Notes under the pieces: model-generated
Seen by the model: only the letters and a program-made list of their open reading frames with translations
The model's database searches: none
Told to the model about the DNA's origin: nothing
Position numbers and translations under genes: made by a program
Shown: in pieces, positions 1 through 8,383 of the stretch
Numbering within the stretch: the first letter of the stretch is position 1
Layout: each line of letters begins with the position of its first letter
NCBI GenBank assembly: GCA_905479635.1
Contig: CAJQNG010000023.1
Span: 1 to 33,472, forward strand
Direction of reading: 5' to 3'
Source of the DNA: an uncultured Boseongicola sp.
GTDB taxonomy: Bacteria > Pseudomonadota > Alphaproteobacteria > Rhodobacterales > Rhodobacteraceae
DNA: 33,472 bases

Positions 1-178
1 ACGGTCCCGCAATGTCCTTGCCAATGTTGGCAGTGGTACACGCTAGGTCTAACCCATTGATCGCATTGAACTGCATTCGACCGATCGTGGTACAGCTAAC
101 CTCTTATTTCATTGGGGTTTTCGTGGCTTCTTGGAGCCCCCCACGGGCTACCACTTACCCCCTAATTATTCTATTAAT
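1..178. other. Left flank of the insertion sequence, no confident gene
   Basis: No recognisable gene lies here. On the minus strand a frame opens with ATG at 76 and runs off the window edge (25 codons, no Shine-Dalgarno), so a partial gene cannot be excluded. The stretch contains a short inverted repeat (TGCCAA-TG-TTGGCA, 19-32) and two near-identical GTGGTACA...GCTAACC-like pieces. The last bases before the IS are AT-rich. Because no target-site duplication matches the right side, this flank may not be the native upstream region of the symporter gene. Confidence 0.3.
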
Positions 179-204
179 ATGGCTCAATTCGCATTAGCTA
201 TGCA
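179..204 (+). repeat. Left terminal inverted repeat (IRL) of the IS1595 element
   Basis: This 26-bp sequence is the exact reverse complement of 1202-1227. It is the transposase-facing left end of the element; the match stops at the next base on both sides. Key bases are GGCTCAATTCGCATTAGC. Confidence 0.9.
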
Positions 205-248
205 TCCGCTCCGATGATAGAACATTGGGGGAACATAAGGAGGCATGG

Positions 249-1208
249 ATGGACTATCAGGCGTATTTAACTTGGCTCAATGAGATTGATGATCTCTCAC
301 CCGAGCAGAGACTTGAAACCGGCCGCCTTCTGGCCGGGCAGCCATCGCTGGAAGCCGTGATTGATTTGCTCGAGGCGCGCGTTCGGACGATGCGCGCTTG
401 TCCGCATTGTACGGTGGGTGGGATGGTGATCCGTGGCCGCGCCAATGGGCTGAGCCGGTACTATTGCAAGAGTTGCGGCAAAACATCCAACGCGCTCACG
501 GGAACACCGCTTGCCCGCCTGCGACACAAAGACCGCTGGGCAGAATTTGCCGCCTCTTTGAGTGATGGCGATACGGTGAAGATCTCGGCGGAGCGCTGTG
601 CGGTGGCCGGTAGCACTGCTTTTCGGTGGCGTCACCGCTTCTTGCGGGCAGTGACCGCCGGTGCAATCAAACTACGCGGCATCGTAGAAGCCGATGAAAC
701 TTTCGTTTTGTGCAGCCGTAAAGGTGAACGAAACCTTGATCGAAAGGCCCGAAAGCGTGGCGGCAAGGCCCCCAAACGAGGATTGTCGGACGAGCAAATT
801 CCGGTCCTGGTGGCAGTCGACCGCTCGGGCACCACCATCAGTGCCGTATTGCCGACGGTGTCTGCCGCTCATCTGCAAGTGGTTCTGCAACCGGTTCTCG
901 ATCCAGATGCTCTGTTGGTCACCGATGGTTGCACCAGCTATCCGCCTTGTGCGGCGGCAATGGGCATCAGCCATGAAAGCCTCAACCAAACCGCCGGTGA
1001 GCGTGTCCGGGGTGAATTGCATATTCAGACCGTCAACAGCCGCCACGAGAGGTTCAAGACTTTCCTGCGCCGTCATCGTGGGATCGCCACCAAGTATCTC
1101 GACAGCTACCTCCGATGGTTTCATCTCGCAGTTCTTCCGAGACATCCAACACCGCGCGCAGTGCTTACCGCAGCCGCTGGAATCCTGCCTGTCAGGCAAT
1201 GTGCATAG
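249..1208 (+). CDS. IS1595-family transposase (DDE type with N-terminal zinc ribbon)
   Basis: This cut-and-paste transposase (319 aa) moves the surrounding element. The N-terminal part (about residues 1-60) resembles the transposase zinc-ribbon region, which follows as CPHC...CKSC (about residues 50-78). The catalytic core shows the IS1595/ISXO2-like acidic residues: Asp in GIVEADETF, Asp in VTDGC, then the NSRHERFK segment typical of the third position, followed by the conserved LRWFHL region. The start is ATG 249 because AAGGAGG (237-243) lies 5 bases upstream; a TTG at 225 would add eight residues without a ribosome site. The stop lies inside the right inverted repeat. The gene looks intact and could be active. 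Confidence 0.9.
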   Translation: MDYQAYLTWLNEIDDLSPEQRLETGRLLAGQPSLEAVIDLLEARVRTMRACPHCTVGGMVIRGRANGLSRYYCKSCGKTSNALTGTPLARLRHKDRWAEFAASLSDGDTVKISAERCAVAGSTAFRWRHRFLRAVTAGAIKLRGIVEADETFVLCSRKGERNLDRKARKRGGKAPKRGLSDEQIPVLVAVDRSGTTISAVLPTVSAAHLQVVLQPVLDPDALLVTDGCTSYPPCAAAMGISHESLNQTAGERVRGELHIQTVNSRHERFKTFLRRHRGIATKYLDSYLRWFHLAVLPRHPTPRAVLTAAAGILPVRQCA

Positions 1209-1227
1209 CTAATGCGAATTGAGCCAT
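1202..1227 (-). repeat. Right terminal inverted repeat (IRR) of the IS1595 element
   Basis: This is a perfect 26-bp reverse complement of the left repeat. It contains the transposase stop codon (1206-1208) and a TTG at 1219 that is in frame with the downstream symporter gene, so the IS end now supplies the 5' end of that gene. Confidence 0.9.
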
Positions 1228-2772
1228 ACATTAAAACTCTGGATGACGTTTGTTGCTGCGGCTTTGGCGTCCAGTCCGCTGGCGGCTCAAGAGGCGATGA
1301 GCATTGACGCCAAGGTCAATGAGGCGTTTGCCAGCCTGACTGGTCCTTTTGTAAGTTTGATCTTCGCACCCTTTCCGGGAACAAGCTTTCCCTGGATCGT
1401 AATGTGGCTCGTCGTCGCGGCCACAGTGTTCACTTTTTACTTTGGCTTTGTTCAGTTTCGTTTTTTCCGGCATGCTATTCAGCTTGTCAAAGGCGACTAC
1501 TCCGATCCCAACGATGCCGGTGAAGTCAGCCACTTTCAGGCGCTTGCCACTGCGTTGTCAGGCACAGTTGGTCTCGGCAACATCGCGGGCGTTGCGGTGG
1601 CCGTCGGCATTGGCGGACCGGGTGCGACTTTCTGGATGATCCTTGCGGGCCTTCTTGGGATGGCGTCCAAATTCACCGAATGTACGCTTGGTGTGAAGTA
1701 TCGAAACGAATATCCGGACGGCACAGTTTCTGGTGGTCCGATGTACTATATCTCGAAGGGCTTCGATGAATTGGGCTTGCCAGGCGGCAAAATCCTCGCT
1801 GTCGTCTTTTCGATATTCTGTATTCTCGGCGCCCTTGGTGGTGGCAATATGTTTCAGGCCAACCAGGCACATGCCCAGATTTCCGGCATTTTCGGCGACT
1901 TTCCGGGCTGGATTACTGGGATCATCTTCGCTCTTGTGGTCTTTGCGGTCATTGTTGGCGGTATTAAATCGATCGCTAACGTCACTGAAAAAGTCGTGCC
2001 ATTCATGGGCATCCTTTATGTAGGCGCCGCGCTGATCATCTTGATCGTCAACTATGACAAAATTGGCTGGGCTTTCGGTCAGATCTTTGACGGTGCGTTT
2101 ACTGGTCTTGGTGTCGCTGGTGGTTTCGTCGGGGCTTTGATCCAAGGCTTCAAGCGAGCGGCGTTTTCGAACGAAGCTGGTGTTGGATCTGCGGCAATCG
2201 CGCACTCTGCGGTGAAAACCAAAGAACCGATCACCGAGGGCTTTGTCTCTTTGCTTGAACCGCTGATCGACACTGTTGTCATCTGCACGATGACAGCGCT
2301 TGTGATTGTAATATCGCAACAGTTGATCATTGATCCGGCATCCGGCAACTACGTCTTGAACGAAGCGGGCACGGCCGTTGCAACGATAGACGGCAATTCT
2401 GGTGTCGCGCTGACCTCTGCAGCCTTTGCGTCGGGCATCAGTTGGTTCCCATATGTGTTGGCAGTCGCGGTCGTTCTGTTCGCGTTCTCCACGATGATCT
2501 CGTGGAGCTATTATGGCCTGAAAGCCTGGACCTATTTGTTTGGCGAAGGCAAAACGACTGAACTGATTTTCAAGGTCATCTTCTGCGTCTTCATCGTTAT
2601 CGGCGCTGCCGCAAGCCTTGGTCCGGTCATCGACTTCTCTGATGCTGCGATCTTCGCAATGGCGGTGGTCAACATCTTCTGTCTCTACTTCCTGATGAAG
2701 GTGGTGAAGAAAGAGTTGTTCTCCTACGCATCGCGTTTGGAAAGTGGCGAGATCAAGAAGTTCACTCACTAA
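1219..2772 (+). CDS. Alanine/glycine:cation symporter (AGCS family), 5' end altered by an IS
   Basis: This inner-membrane permease couples uptake of small neutral amino acids (alanine, glycine) to Na+ or H+. It is about 510 aa, normal for AGCS, with about 10 hydrophobic segments. Family signatures are visible: the ALSGTVGLGNIAGVAVA and GPGATFWM region (about residues 110-145), the NVTEKVVPFMG segment and the FSNEAGVGSAAIAH motif. A cleavable N-terminal signal (FVAAALASSPLAAQ) precedes the first transmembrane helix, as is common in this family. The 5' end is odd: TTG 1219 lies inside the IS repeat and ATG 1243 follows; neither has a ribosome site. TTG 1219 is listed because it keeps the coding-like residues TLKLW and a positively charged signal-peptide n-region. 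Native promoter and start have probably been displaced, so expression is doubtful. Confidence 0.85.
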   Translation: MSHTLKLWMTFVAAALASSPLAAQEAMSIDAKVNEAFASLTGPFVSLIFAPFPGTSFPWIVMWLVVAATVFTFYFGFVQFRFFRHAIQLVKGDYSDPNDAGEVSHFQALATALSGTVGLGNIAGVAVAVGIGGPGATFWMILAGLLGMASKFTECTLGVKYRNEYPDGTVSGGPMYYISKGFDELGLPGGKILAVVFSIFCILGALGGGNMFQANQAHAQISGIFGDFPGWITGIIFALVVFAVIVGGIKSIANVTEKVVPFMGILYVGAALIILIVNYDKIGWAFGQIFDGAFTGLGVAGGFVGALIQGFKRAAFSNEAGVGSAAIAHSAVKTKEPITEGFVSLLEPLIDTVVICTMTALVIVISQQLIIDPASGNYVLNEAGTAVATIDGNSGVALTSAAFASGISWFPYVLAVAVVLFAFSTMISWSYYGLKAWTYLFGEGKTTELIFKVIFCVFIVIGAAASLGPVIDFSDAAIFAMAVVNIFCLYFLMKVVKKELFSYASRLESGEIKKFTH

Positions 2773-2778
2773 GCGATG

Positions 2779-2810
2779 GTCCCCGACGCAATCTGTTTTG
2801 CGTCGGGGAC
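2779..2810 (+). terminator. Strong hairpin after the symporter gene
   Basis: A perfect 13-bp stem (GTCCCCGACGCAA paired with TTGCGTCGGGGAC) with a 6-base loop begins six bases after the symporter stop codon. No run of T follows on either strand, so it may be a terminator that needs little U-tract, or a structure that protects mRNA ends. The stretch from here to 3017 shows no gene. Confidence 0.6.
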
Positions 2811-3017
2811 ACTCCTGCGAAAAGCCTTTGTCATTGCGAGCAATGTCGACGAGGGCGGACTTTGAACCGTTCGGTATGCCCCCGTGCTGTTCAAGAAAAT
2901 TGGCAGAGGCCAAAGGCCCGCTCACTTGATCTAAGTGCCCAAACAGTTCGAATGTCGGTTTGTTGAATGCTTCGTCTTGTCGTAGGCTTGGGCAGTTCAG
3001 ATTTTGATTGGATGACC

Positions 3018-3806
3018 ATGACCGACCGCGCCGCTATTTTGATCGAGATATGCCATGAAGCTGGACGTTTGGCGGCTCAATATTTCAAAGATCAGGACCA
3101 ACTGGTAATCGACCGCAAAGGGCATCAGGATTTTGTTTCGCAGGCCGATCGAAATGTCGAACTCCTGACGCGAGACTTGCTGGCAAAATCCTTCCCTGAC
3201 GATGCAATTGTCGGCGAAGAGCACGCGCCGAAACCCGGCACGTCGGGATTTACTTGGGTGATTGATCCGATCGACGGAACAACGAACTTTGTGAACGGTA
3301 TCCCTGCGTGGACGGTGGTGGTTGCAGGCGTGCGGGACGGAGCAACGCAACTTGGTGTGATCCATGACCCCTGTAACGCCGAAACCTTCGTTGCGACCAA
3401 TGGACATGGAGCGACATTGAACGGTGTTGCCTTGAGCCTTGATGACGACCGATCGCTGTCAGAGGGCACTGTTGGGATCGGGTATTCCAACCGGGTCGAC
3501 GACCAAGGCATCCTGCGATTGGTGGCCGCTGTGGTAAGTGAAGGCTCAATGTTCTATCGCAACGCTTCCGGTGCCCTATCGTTGGCCTACGTCGCAGCCG
3601 GACGGCTTTTGGGTTATACTGAAGAGCACATGAACGCGTGGGATTGCCTTGCAGGCCAACTTATTGTGGCCGAGGCCGGTGGCCGGGTCGAACCCCAGGA
3701 TGCAGACGTAATGATACGGGACGGCGGGCGGGTGGTTGTCGGGACCCCGGCAGTCTTTGATCGGCTTTTGGACATCTCGAAGACGGCTTTCGGTCAGGCC
3801 GATTAG
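3018..3806 (+). CDS. Inositol monophosphatase family protein
   Basis: This is a Mg2+-dependent phosphomonoesterase of the IMPase/SuhB/CysQ fold (262 aa from ATG 3018). The metal-binding motifs are present: Glu in VGEEHA (about residue 70), DPIDGTTNFVNG (about residues 85-96) and the C-terminal WDCLAGQLIVAEAGG motif that supplies the last Asp. Substrates in the family include inositol phosphate, sugar phosphates, histidinol phosphate and PAP; the sequence alone does not decide. ATG 3012 and ATG 2967 are alternative starts; 3018 best fits family length and none has a clear ribosome site. It is convergent with the ABC transporter and overlaps the ATPase gene by 4 bases. A second phosphatase lies on the other side of that transporter. 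Confidence 0.85.
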   Translation: MTDRAAILIEICHEAGRLAAQYFKDQDQLVIDRKGHQDFVSQADRNVELLTRDLLAKSFPDDAIVGEEHAPKPGTSGFTWVIDPIDGTTNFVNGIPAWTVVVAGVRDGATQLGVIHDPCNAETFVATNGHGATLNGVALSLDDDRSLSEGTVGIGYSNRVDDQGILRLVAAVVSEGSMFYRNASGALSLAYVAAGRLLGYTEEHMNAWDCLAGQLIVAEAGGRVEPQDADVMIRDGGRVVVGTPAVFDRLLDISKTAFGQAD

Positions 3807-4876
3807 GCCTCGGGCAAAAGAACCGGACCCTTTTCTGTAAAGCCAACGGACACATCCGAGCCGACCTCAAGCGGATTGTCGACGTCATCTTGCACCGCGA
3901 ACATCGTGCCGAAACTGGCCTCAAGCGTGTATTCCATCCGCACCCCGACATAGGTGGCTTTGGCGACCTTGGCGGGAAAGCCGCCGTCTGCGCCAATCAC
4001 GATCCGCGAGGGGCGAACAGCAAGCTTTGCCGGACCTACTTTCAGGCCACGGGCGGGCAAGTTGTGGGTGTAATTATCTACCGAGATCGTGGCACGGTCG
4101 CCTTCGACGGTGTCGAGGTTACAGGGGACGATGTTGGCCTCGCCGATAAAGTCTGCGACGAAACGGTCAACCGGTGCGTCGTAAAGCTGACGGGGCGTGC
4201 CGATCTGCGCGATCGAGGCATTCCGCATCACCACAATCTCGTCCGAAACGGCAAGAGCCTCTTCCTGATCATGCGTGACATAAACCACGGTAAGACCAAG
4301 GTCTTGCTGGATCGCCCGAATGTCTTCGCGCACTTGTCGACGAAGCTTGGCGTCCAGATTGGACAAGGGTTCGTCGAATAAAAGAACCTGCGGCTCCAGA
4401 ACCAGGGCCCGCGCCACGGCAACCCGCTGCTGCTGACCGCCCGACAACTCGCTTGGAAGGCGGATGTCAAAACCTTTGAGACCGACCAGTTCAAGACCTG
4501 CAAGCGCGCGCTCTCGTGTTTCGGCCTTTGAGAAGCCTGAGAAGGTCAGGCCGTATGAGACGTTTTCAAGGACACTCATATGCGGGAACAGGGCGTAGGA
4601 TTGGAACACCATCGACACGTCGCGGTCCGTCGCGGGCAGGGTCGTGACATCGCGGTCTCCGATCAGGATACGCCCCTCGGAGGCCATCTCCAGACCGGCG
4701 ATCATCCGCAACGTCGTTGTTTTCCCGCAACCCGAAGGCCCAAGAAGCGTCACAAGCTTCCCGGCCTCCACATGCAGATCGATGCTATCCACAGCAACGA
4801 CGTCACGACCGAAACGCTTGGAGACATTCTCAAAGCGAACCGGAGCTGCTTTGCTTGCAATGCGTGTCTCGCCCAT
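3803..4876 (-). CDS. ABC transporter ATP-binding protein (FbpC/AfuC/PotA type)
   Basis: This is the ATPase subunit of a binding-protein-dependent importer (357 aa). It has Walker A GPSGCGKTT (about 46-54), signature LSGGQQQRVAVARAL, Walker B VLLFDEPLSNLDAKLR and the H-loop VTHDQEEALAVSD. The last roughly 100 residues form a TOBE-type domain as in Fe3+, sugar-phosphate, polyamine or phosphonate importers. It is the last gene of a three-gene operon; its ATG follows the permease stop by 2 bases, with AGGAGA as ribosome site inside the permease end. It presumably sits on the cytoplasmic face with two copies per transporter. Confidence 0.92.
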   Translation of the reverse strand: MGETRIASKAAPVRFENVSKRFGRDVVAVDSIDLHVEAGKLVTLLGPSGCGKTTTLRMIAGLEMASEGRILIGDRDVTTLPATDRDVSMVFQSYALFPHMSVLENVSYGLTFSGFSKAETRERALAGLELVGLKGFDIRLPSELSGGQQQRVAVARALVLEPQVLLFDEPLSNLDAKLRRQVREDIRAIQQDLGLTVVYVTHDQEEALAVSDEIVVMRNASIAQIGTPRQLYDAPVDRFVADFIGEANIVPCNLDTVEGDRATISVDNYTHNLPARGLKVGPAKLAVRPSRIVIGADGGFPAKVAKATYVGVRMEYTLEASFGTMFAVQDDVDNPLEVGSDVSVGFTEKGPVLLPEA

Positions 4877-4878
4877 GA

Positions 4879-7092
4879 TTATTCTCCTGCCTCGAATTGC
4901 GTACGGCGTCCGATTTTGGTGCGCCCAACCAATATCTGTAGCAAACCAACGGCCGCCAGCATGACGAATATCAGCGTTGTGGAATAAGCGATCGCAAGTC
5001 CGTAGTCGTTGTTTTCAACGCGTCCGATGATGTAGCTGGTGGCCATATCGTATTCGGCTGAGACTAGGAAAATCACTGCGGAAATCGCCGTCATGGCTCG
5101 CACGAAACTATAGACGAGAGCGGCCAGAATTGCCGGTCGGAGCAATGGCAAAATGATTTTCCGGAACGTCTGCCAGGAATTTGCGCCGAGCGTCAGCGAG
5201 GATTCGTCCAGCGATTTATCCAACTGGCTCATCGAGGCAATCCCTGCGCGCACGCCGACCGGCATATTGCGGAAAATGAAGCTCACAATAAGGATGATGC
5301 CTGTTCCCGTGATCTCGATTGGCGGCACATTGAAGGCAAGGATGTAGCTTACGCCGATGACCGTTCCGGGAATAGCAAAGCTTAGCATGGTGCCGAACTC
5401 GAACGCGTTCTTGCCAGCGAAGTTTTGCCGCGTCAGCAGATAGGCTGTCACAAGCCCAACAATCGCAGTCAGCGGCGCTGCCGCGGCGGCGATGTAAATC
5501 GTGGTCCAGAAACTGTCCCAAGCCGAGCCGATCCACTGAATTCCAAATTCATTATAGCTGACTCTAAAGGCGGTAATGTAGTGTGTGAAGGTCAGTGAGT
5601 TGTCTACGCCCCAAAGCTCCACAAAGCTGCCGTACACGATCATCAGATAGACAATGATCGTGAAAACACCCCAGATAGCCGCAATAGCGAAAACCGGTAT
5701 CGAGAGCCGCTTGGGCATCAGCGGATGCACGCCTGCATCGCCCTTGCCTGTGACGGTTGTATAGCTTTTCTTGCCCAGCCAGACACGCTGCGCGTAAAAT
5801 GCTGACAGGGTGAAAAACAGCAATACCATCGCTAGAACCGCAGCCTGGCCTTGATCGTATTGTGCCCCGACAATCGCAAAAAATATTTCCGTTGAAAGCA
5901 CATTGAAATTCCCACCCAATACCAGCGGATTGCCAAAATCCGCCATGCTTTCGATGAACCCCAATAGAAATGCATTCGCCAGCCCCGGGCGCATCAGCGG
6001 CAACGAGACTGTTCGAAATGTCTGCCATCTATCAGCCCGCAGGGTCTGCGCGGCCTCCTCCATAGAGGGGCTGACGCCTTCGACTACGCCAATCATCACC
6101 AGAAACGCGATCGGTGTAAAAGCCAGTGTTTGTGCAATCAGCAAGCCGGGAAGGCCATAAAACCAGCGCGTTGGTTGCACGCCAAAAAGATCGGCGAAAA
6201 ACACGGTGACAGCGCCGGAGCGCCCCAAAAGTAGGATCAACGCCAGCCCGATCACAAAGGGGGGTGTGATGATCGGGAGAACCGTCAGCGCGCGCAAGCC
6301 ACGTTTGTATTTAAAGCCTGACCGCGTCACGACCAATGCAAAGACCAGCCCCAACACTGTGGTGACCACGCCCACAACAACCGCCAGGAACAGCGAATTC
6401 CAAGCCACGCCGCAGCGCGCTCCGCTCAGGCAACCCAGGCCCCATATACGGTCGTCAATAAACTTTGCGGTGAAAATGCTCGCGGAATAACCGCCTTCTT
6501 CGGTGATGAAGGCAGCGATTAACATTTTGGCGATCGGAAAGAAGACAAAGACTGACACAACAACAATAATTCCGGCGATGGCGCTGACAACGAACACATC
6601 GCCATTCACAGCCCCGCGTGCCGCGATGCCTTGCGTCAAGAGAAACAGAAATGAAGTGGCCAGAAGTAAAGCGCCATAGCCCATGCCGAATTGCCGGTCG
6701 CCCAAATCGCCGAAAAGCGCTTTCAGCCAGGCAAAATTGAAGCCCCGTATGCCTATTCCAAAACCCTGCGCGATCAGAATGGAAAACCCTATGGCTCCTA
6801 CAAGGATCAGAATGGTGCCATAGGCCGGGTCGGATTTTCGCAGCGTCAAGACCGCCAGCGATGCCACCAACGGCAAAAGCAGGGGGGCCAGCCAAAGCTT
6901 TTCGCCCTGCGCCAGCAAGAACGCCGCTGGGGCGTAATCGGCATCAAACGGATAGCCGTCAAACAGCCATTCAAAACGGAAAAAACCGTCTTCGACCCCG
7001 TACCAAGGGACCAGACAGAACCCGACCCACCCGATAATGATCCAAAAGATCAGAACCGGGTGGCGAGTTTGCGCGCTTACTTCTTTGCGCAA
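4879..7092 (-). CDS. ABC transporter permease, two fused permease domains (FbpB/AfuB type)
   Basis: This inner-membrane channel subunit (737 aa) carries two BPD_transp_1 permease domains in one chain. Two EAA loops that contact the ATPase are visible: EEAAQTLRADRWQTFRTV with LPLMRPG (about residues 345-370) and DESSLTLGANSWQTFRKI with LPLLRPA (about residues 635-660). An extra N-terminal segment of about 200 residues holds four to five further hydrophobic helices. The fused layout is typical of the FbpB/AfuB iron, sugar-phosphate and phosphonate importers. The gene starts 5 bases after the binding-protein stop and is followed at once by the ATPase gene. Confidence 0.92.
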   Translation of the reverse strand: MRKEVSAQTRHPVLIFWIIIGWVGFCLVPWYGVEDGFFRFEWLFDGYPFDADYAPAAFLLAQGEKLWLAPLLLPLVASLAVLTLRKSDPAYGTILILVGAIGFSILIAQGFGIGIRGFNFAWLKALFGDLGDRQFGMGYGALLLATSFLFLLTQGIAARGAVNGDVFVVSAIAGIIVVVSVFVFFPIAKMLIAAFITEEGGYSASIFTAKFIDDRIWGLGCLSGARCGVAWNSLFLAVVVGVVTTVLGLVFALVVTRSGFKYKRGLRALTVLPIITPPFVIGLALILLLGRSGAVTVFFADLFGVQPTRWFYGLPGLLIAQTLAFTPIAFLVMIGVVEGVSPSMEEAAQTLRADRWQTFRTVSLPLMRPGLANAFLLGFIESMADFGNPLVLGGNFNVLSTEIFFAIVGAQYDQGQAAVLAMVLLFFTLSAFYAQRVWLGKKSYTTVTGKGDAGVHPLMPKRLSIPVFAIAAIWGVFTIIVYLMIVYGSFVELWGVDNSLTFTHYITAFRVSYNEFGIQWIGSAWDSFWTTIYIAAAAAPLTAIVGLVTAYLLTRQNFAGKNAFEFGTMLSFAIPGTVIGVSYILAFNVPPIEITGTGIILIVSFIFRNMPVGVRAGIASMSQLDKSLDESSLTLGANSWQTFRKIILPLLRPAILAALVYSFVRAMTAISAVIFLVSAEYDMATSYIIGRVENNDYGLAIAYSTTLIFVMLAAVGLLQILVGRTKIGRRTQFEAGE

Positions 7093-7097
7093 TGTGT

Positions 7098-8123
7098 TTA
7101 CTGCGGCAGAACAGACACTTCGTCATCCCACTTTTGCAGCAGCCGCTTACGTTCTGCGCTCGAGCCGTAAAGCTTGAAGTCATAGTCGATCAGATTGATC
7201 GCTGCAGGGTCCGGAGCCAGCGGCGACGATTCAGCGCTAACATTCGATGGCACCTGGAAAGAGTCCACTTTCCACGCTTCTGACTGCGCCTCGGCACTCA
7301 ATGCCCAGTCATAGAACATTTTCGCTTCGTCCAGATTACGCGCGCCGTCGATGATGCTCATAGACCCGATTTCGTATCCTGTGCCTTCGCAGGGTGCGAC
7401 GCCATCAACCGGAAATCCGGAAACCGCCTGTTTCACCACACCGTGAAGGAACGCAACGCCGATGGTGTTCTCACCGCGCGCAGCCGCCTTGATCGGGGCA
7501 GAGCCGGACTTGGTGTATTGGTTAATATTGGCGTGCAGGCCCTTCATATACTCAAAGCCCTCTTCTTCGCCGAAGATCTGCACGATGGTGGCCAGCGTGG
7601 TGTAAGCTGTGCCCGACGAATTGGGGTTCGCCATCTGGATGTGACCCTTGTAAACCGGATCAAGTAGGTCTGCCCAGCAAGTCGGCAGCGGCAAATCGTT
7701 GGCTGCCATGATTTCGCTGTTATAGCCGTATCCCAGCACGCCCAGATAGATACCGATGGTTTTGTCATTCGCTGCGGCCGCCTGGCCCAAAGCCCAAGGA
7801 TGCAGTTCGCCGCGCATCGGCGAAACATATGCCATAGTCAAATTCTCCTCGGCTGCCTGCAAATGCGGGTCACCCGTGCCTCCCCACCAAACATCGCCTT
7901 TGGGGTTGCTGGATTCTGCCTTTATTTGTGCGAATGTTTCGCCAGAGCTTTTGCGGGTCATATTGACGTCGATGCCCGTCGCTGCTTCGAACCCACGTGC
8001 CATGACCTGGCAGAATTCATCGTCAGCGCTGCAATAAAGCGTAAGTTTGTCTGCCTGTGCGGCCGAAACTCCAGCCGTCAGCGCGACAATCGAGGTGAGC
8101 GCAAATACGCTTAGTTTTTTCAT
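7098..8123 (-). CDS. Periplasmic substrate-binding protein, AfuA/FbpA-like
   Basis: This is the binding protein of the ABC importer (341 aa). A Sec signal peptide occupies about residues 1-24 (MKKLSVFALTS..., cleavage after AAQA). Mature features fit the COG1840-type binding proteins: LTLYCSADDEF, GDVWWGGTGDPHLQAA, YKGHIQMANPNSSGTAY and APCEGTGYEIGS. The tyrosine-rich iron site of FbpA is not evident. The FLH and CEGTGYE segments resemble AfuA, known as a hexose-phosphate receptor in Actinobacillus, although the Asp after His in AfuA appears as Gly here. The ligand could be a phosphorylated sugar, another organophosphate or Fe3+. First gene of the operon; the next gene starts 5 bases downstream. 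Confidence 0.88.
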   Translation of the reverse strand: MKKLSVFALTSIVALTAGVSAAQADKLTLYCSADDEFCQVMARGFEAATGIDVNMTRKSSGETFAQIKAESSNPKGDVWWGGTGDPHLQAAEENLTMAYVSPMRGELHPWALGQAAAANDKTIGIYLGVLGYGYNSEIMAANDLPLPTCWADLLDPVYKGHIQMANPNSSGTAYTTLATIVQIFGEEEGFEYMKGLHANINQYTKSGSAPIKAAARGENTIGVAFLHGVVKQAVSGFPVDGVAPCEGTGYEIGSMSIIDGARNLDEAKMFYDWALSAEAQSEAWKVDSFQVPSNVSAESSPLAPDPAAINLIDYDFKLYGSSAERKRLLQKWDDEVSVLPQ

Positions 8124-8383
8124 GGTAGTCCTCCCTTGAACGAGCCCTTTTGACCCATTTTCTTTTTCCCCGGCATTCTTTCTGGTTTTTGCAGGGGTTG
8201 GCCTCGGCCGCCTTCTTTGATCGGTCCGGACACTGTTGATAAATTCAGCCTAACGGAATTTTCAGGTTTTGAAAGCGGAACAATTGGATCTTGCAATTAG
8301 CCCTGAAAACAAATTTTTTGCACGCTCTCGAAACGCCCCAGAGCGACATACTCGGGTTCCCTCGAAAGAAAAGGCAGCCCCAG
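8124..8383. promoter_or_regulatory. Divergent promoter region between the ABC operon and the HAD gene
   Basis: This 260-base spacer separates two divergent transcripts and must hold both promoters. A GAACGAGC...CCCTTTT stretch and a TTGATAAATT run are visible, but I found no convincing palindromic operator or -35/-10 pair. Shared regulation of transporter and phosphatase is therefore only inferred from the arrangement. Confidence 0.3.

Larger units (their letters stand above)
179..1227 (+). mobile_element. IS1595-family insertion sequence, complete
   Basis: One transposase gene is bounded by 26-bp perfect terminal inverted repeats (179-204 and 1202-1227). The element is about 1.05 kb, a normal length for IS1595-family members with a single transposase. 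The ends begin GGCTC(A). The family usually makes an 8-bp target duplication, but the 8 bases outside each end (ATTAATAT and ATACATTA, if the tips are the GGCTC bases) do not match. Both are AT-rich, as the family prefers. The right end abuts and overlaps the 5' end of the symporter gene. Confidence 0.85.

Noticed and set aside
173-1233. Possible 8-bp target-site duplication of the IS
   Set aside because: Left ATTAATAT and right ATACATTA are both AT-rich but do not match at any tested boundary, so no duplication is claimed.
1558-2925. A 455-codon open frame on the minus strand, antisense to the symporter gene
   Set aside because: It is a shadow of the strongly conserved AGCS frame; its product is rich in Arg, Asp and His without domains, and it has no ribosome site.
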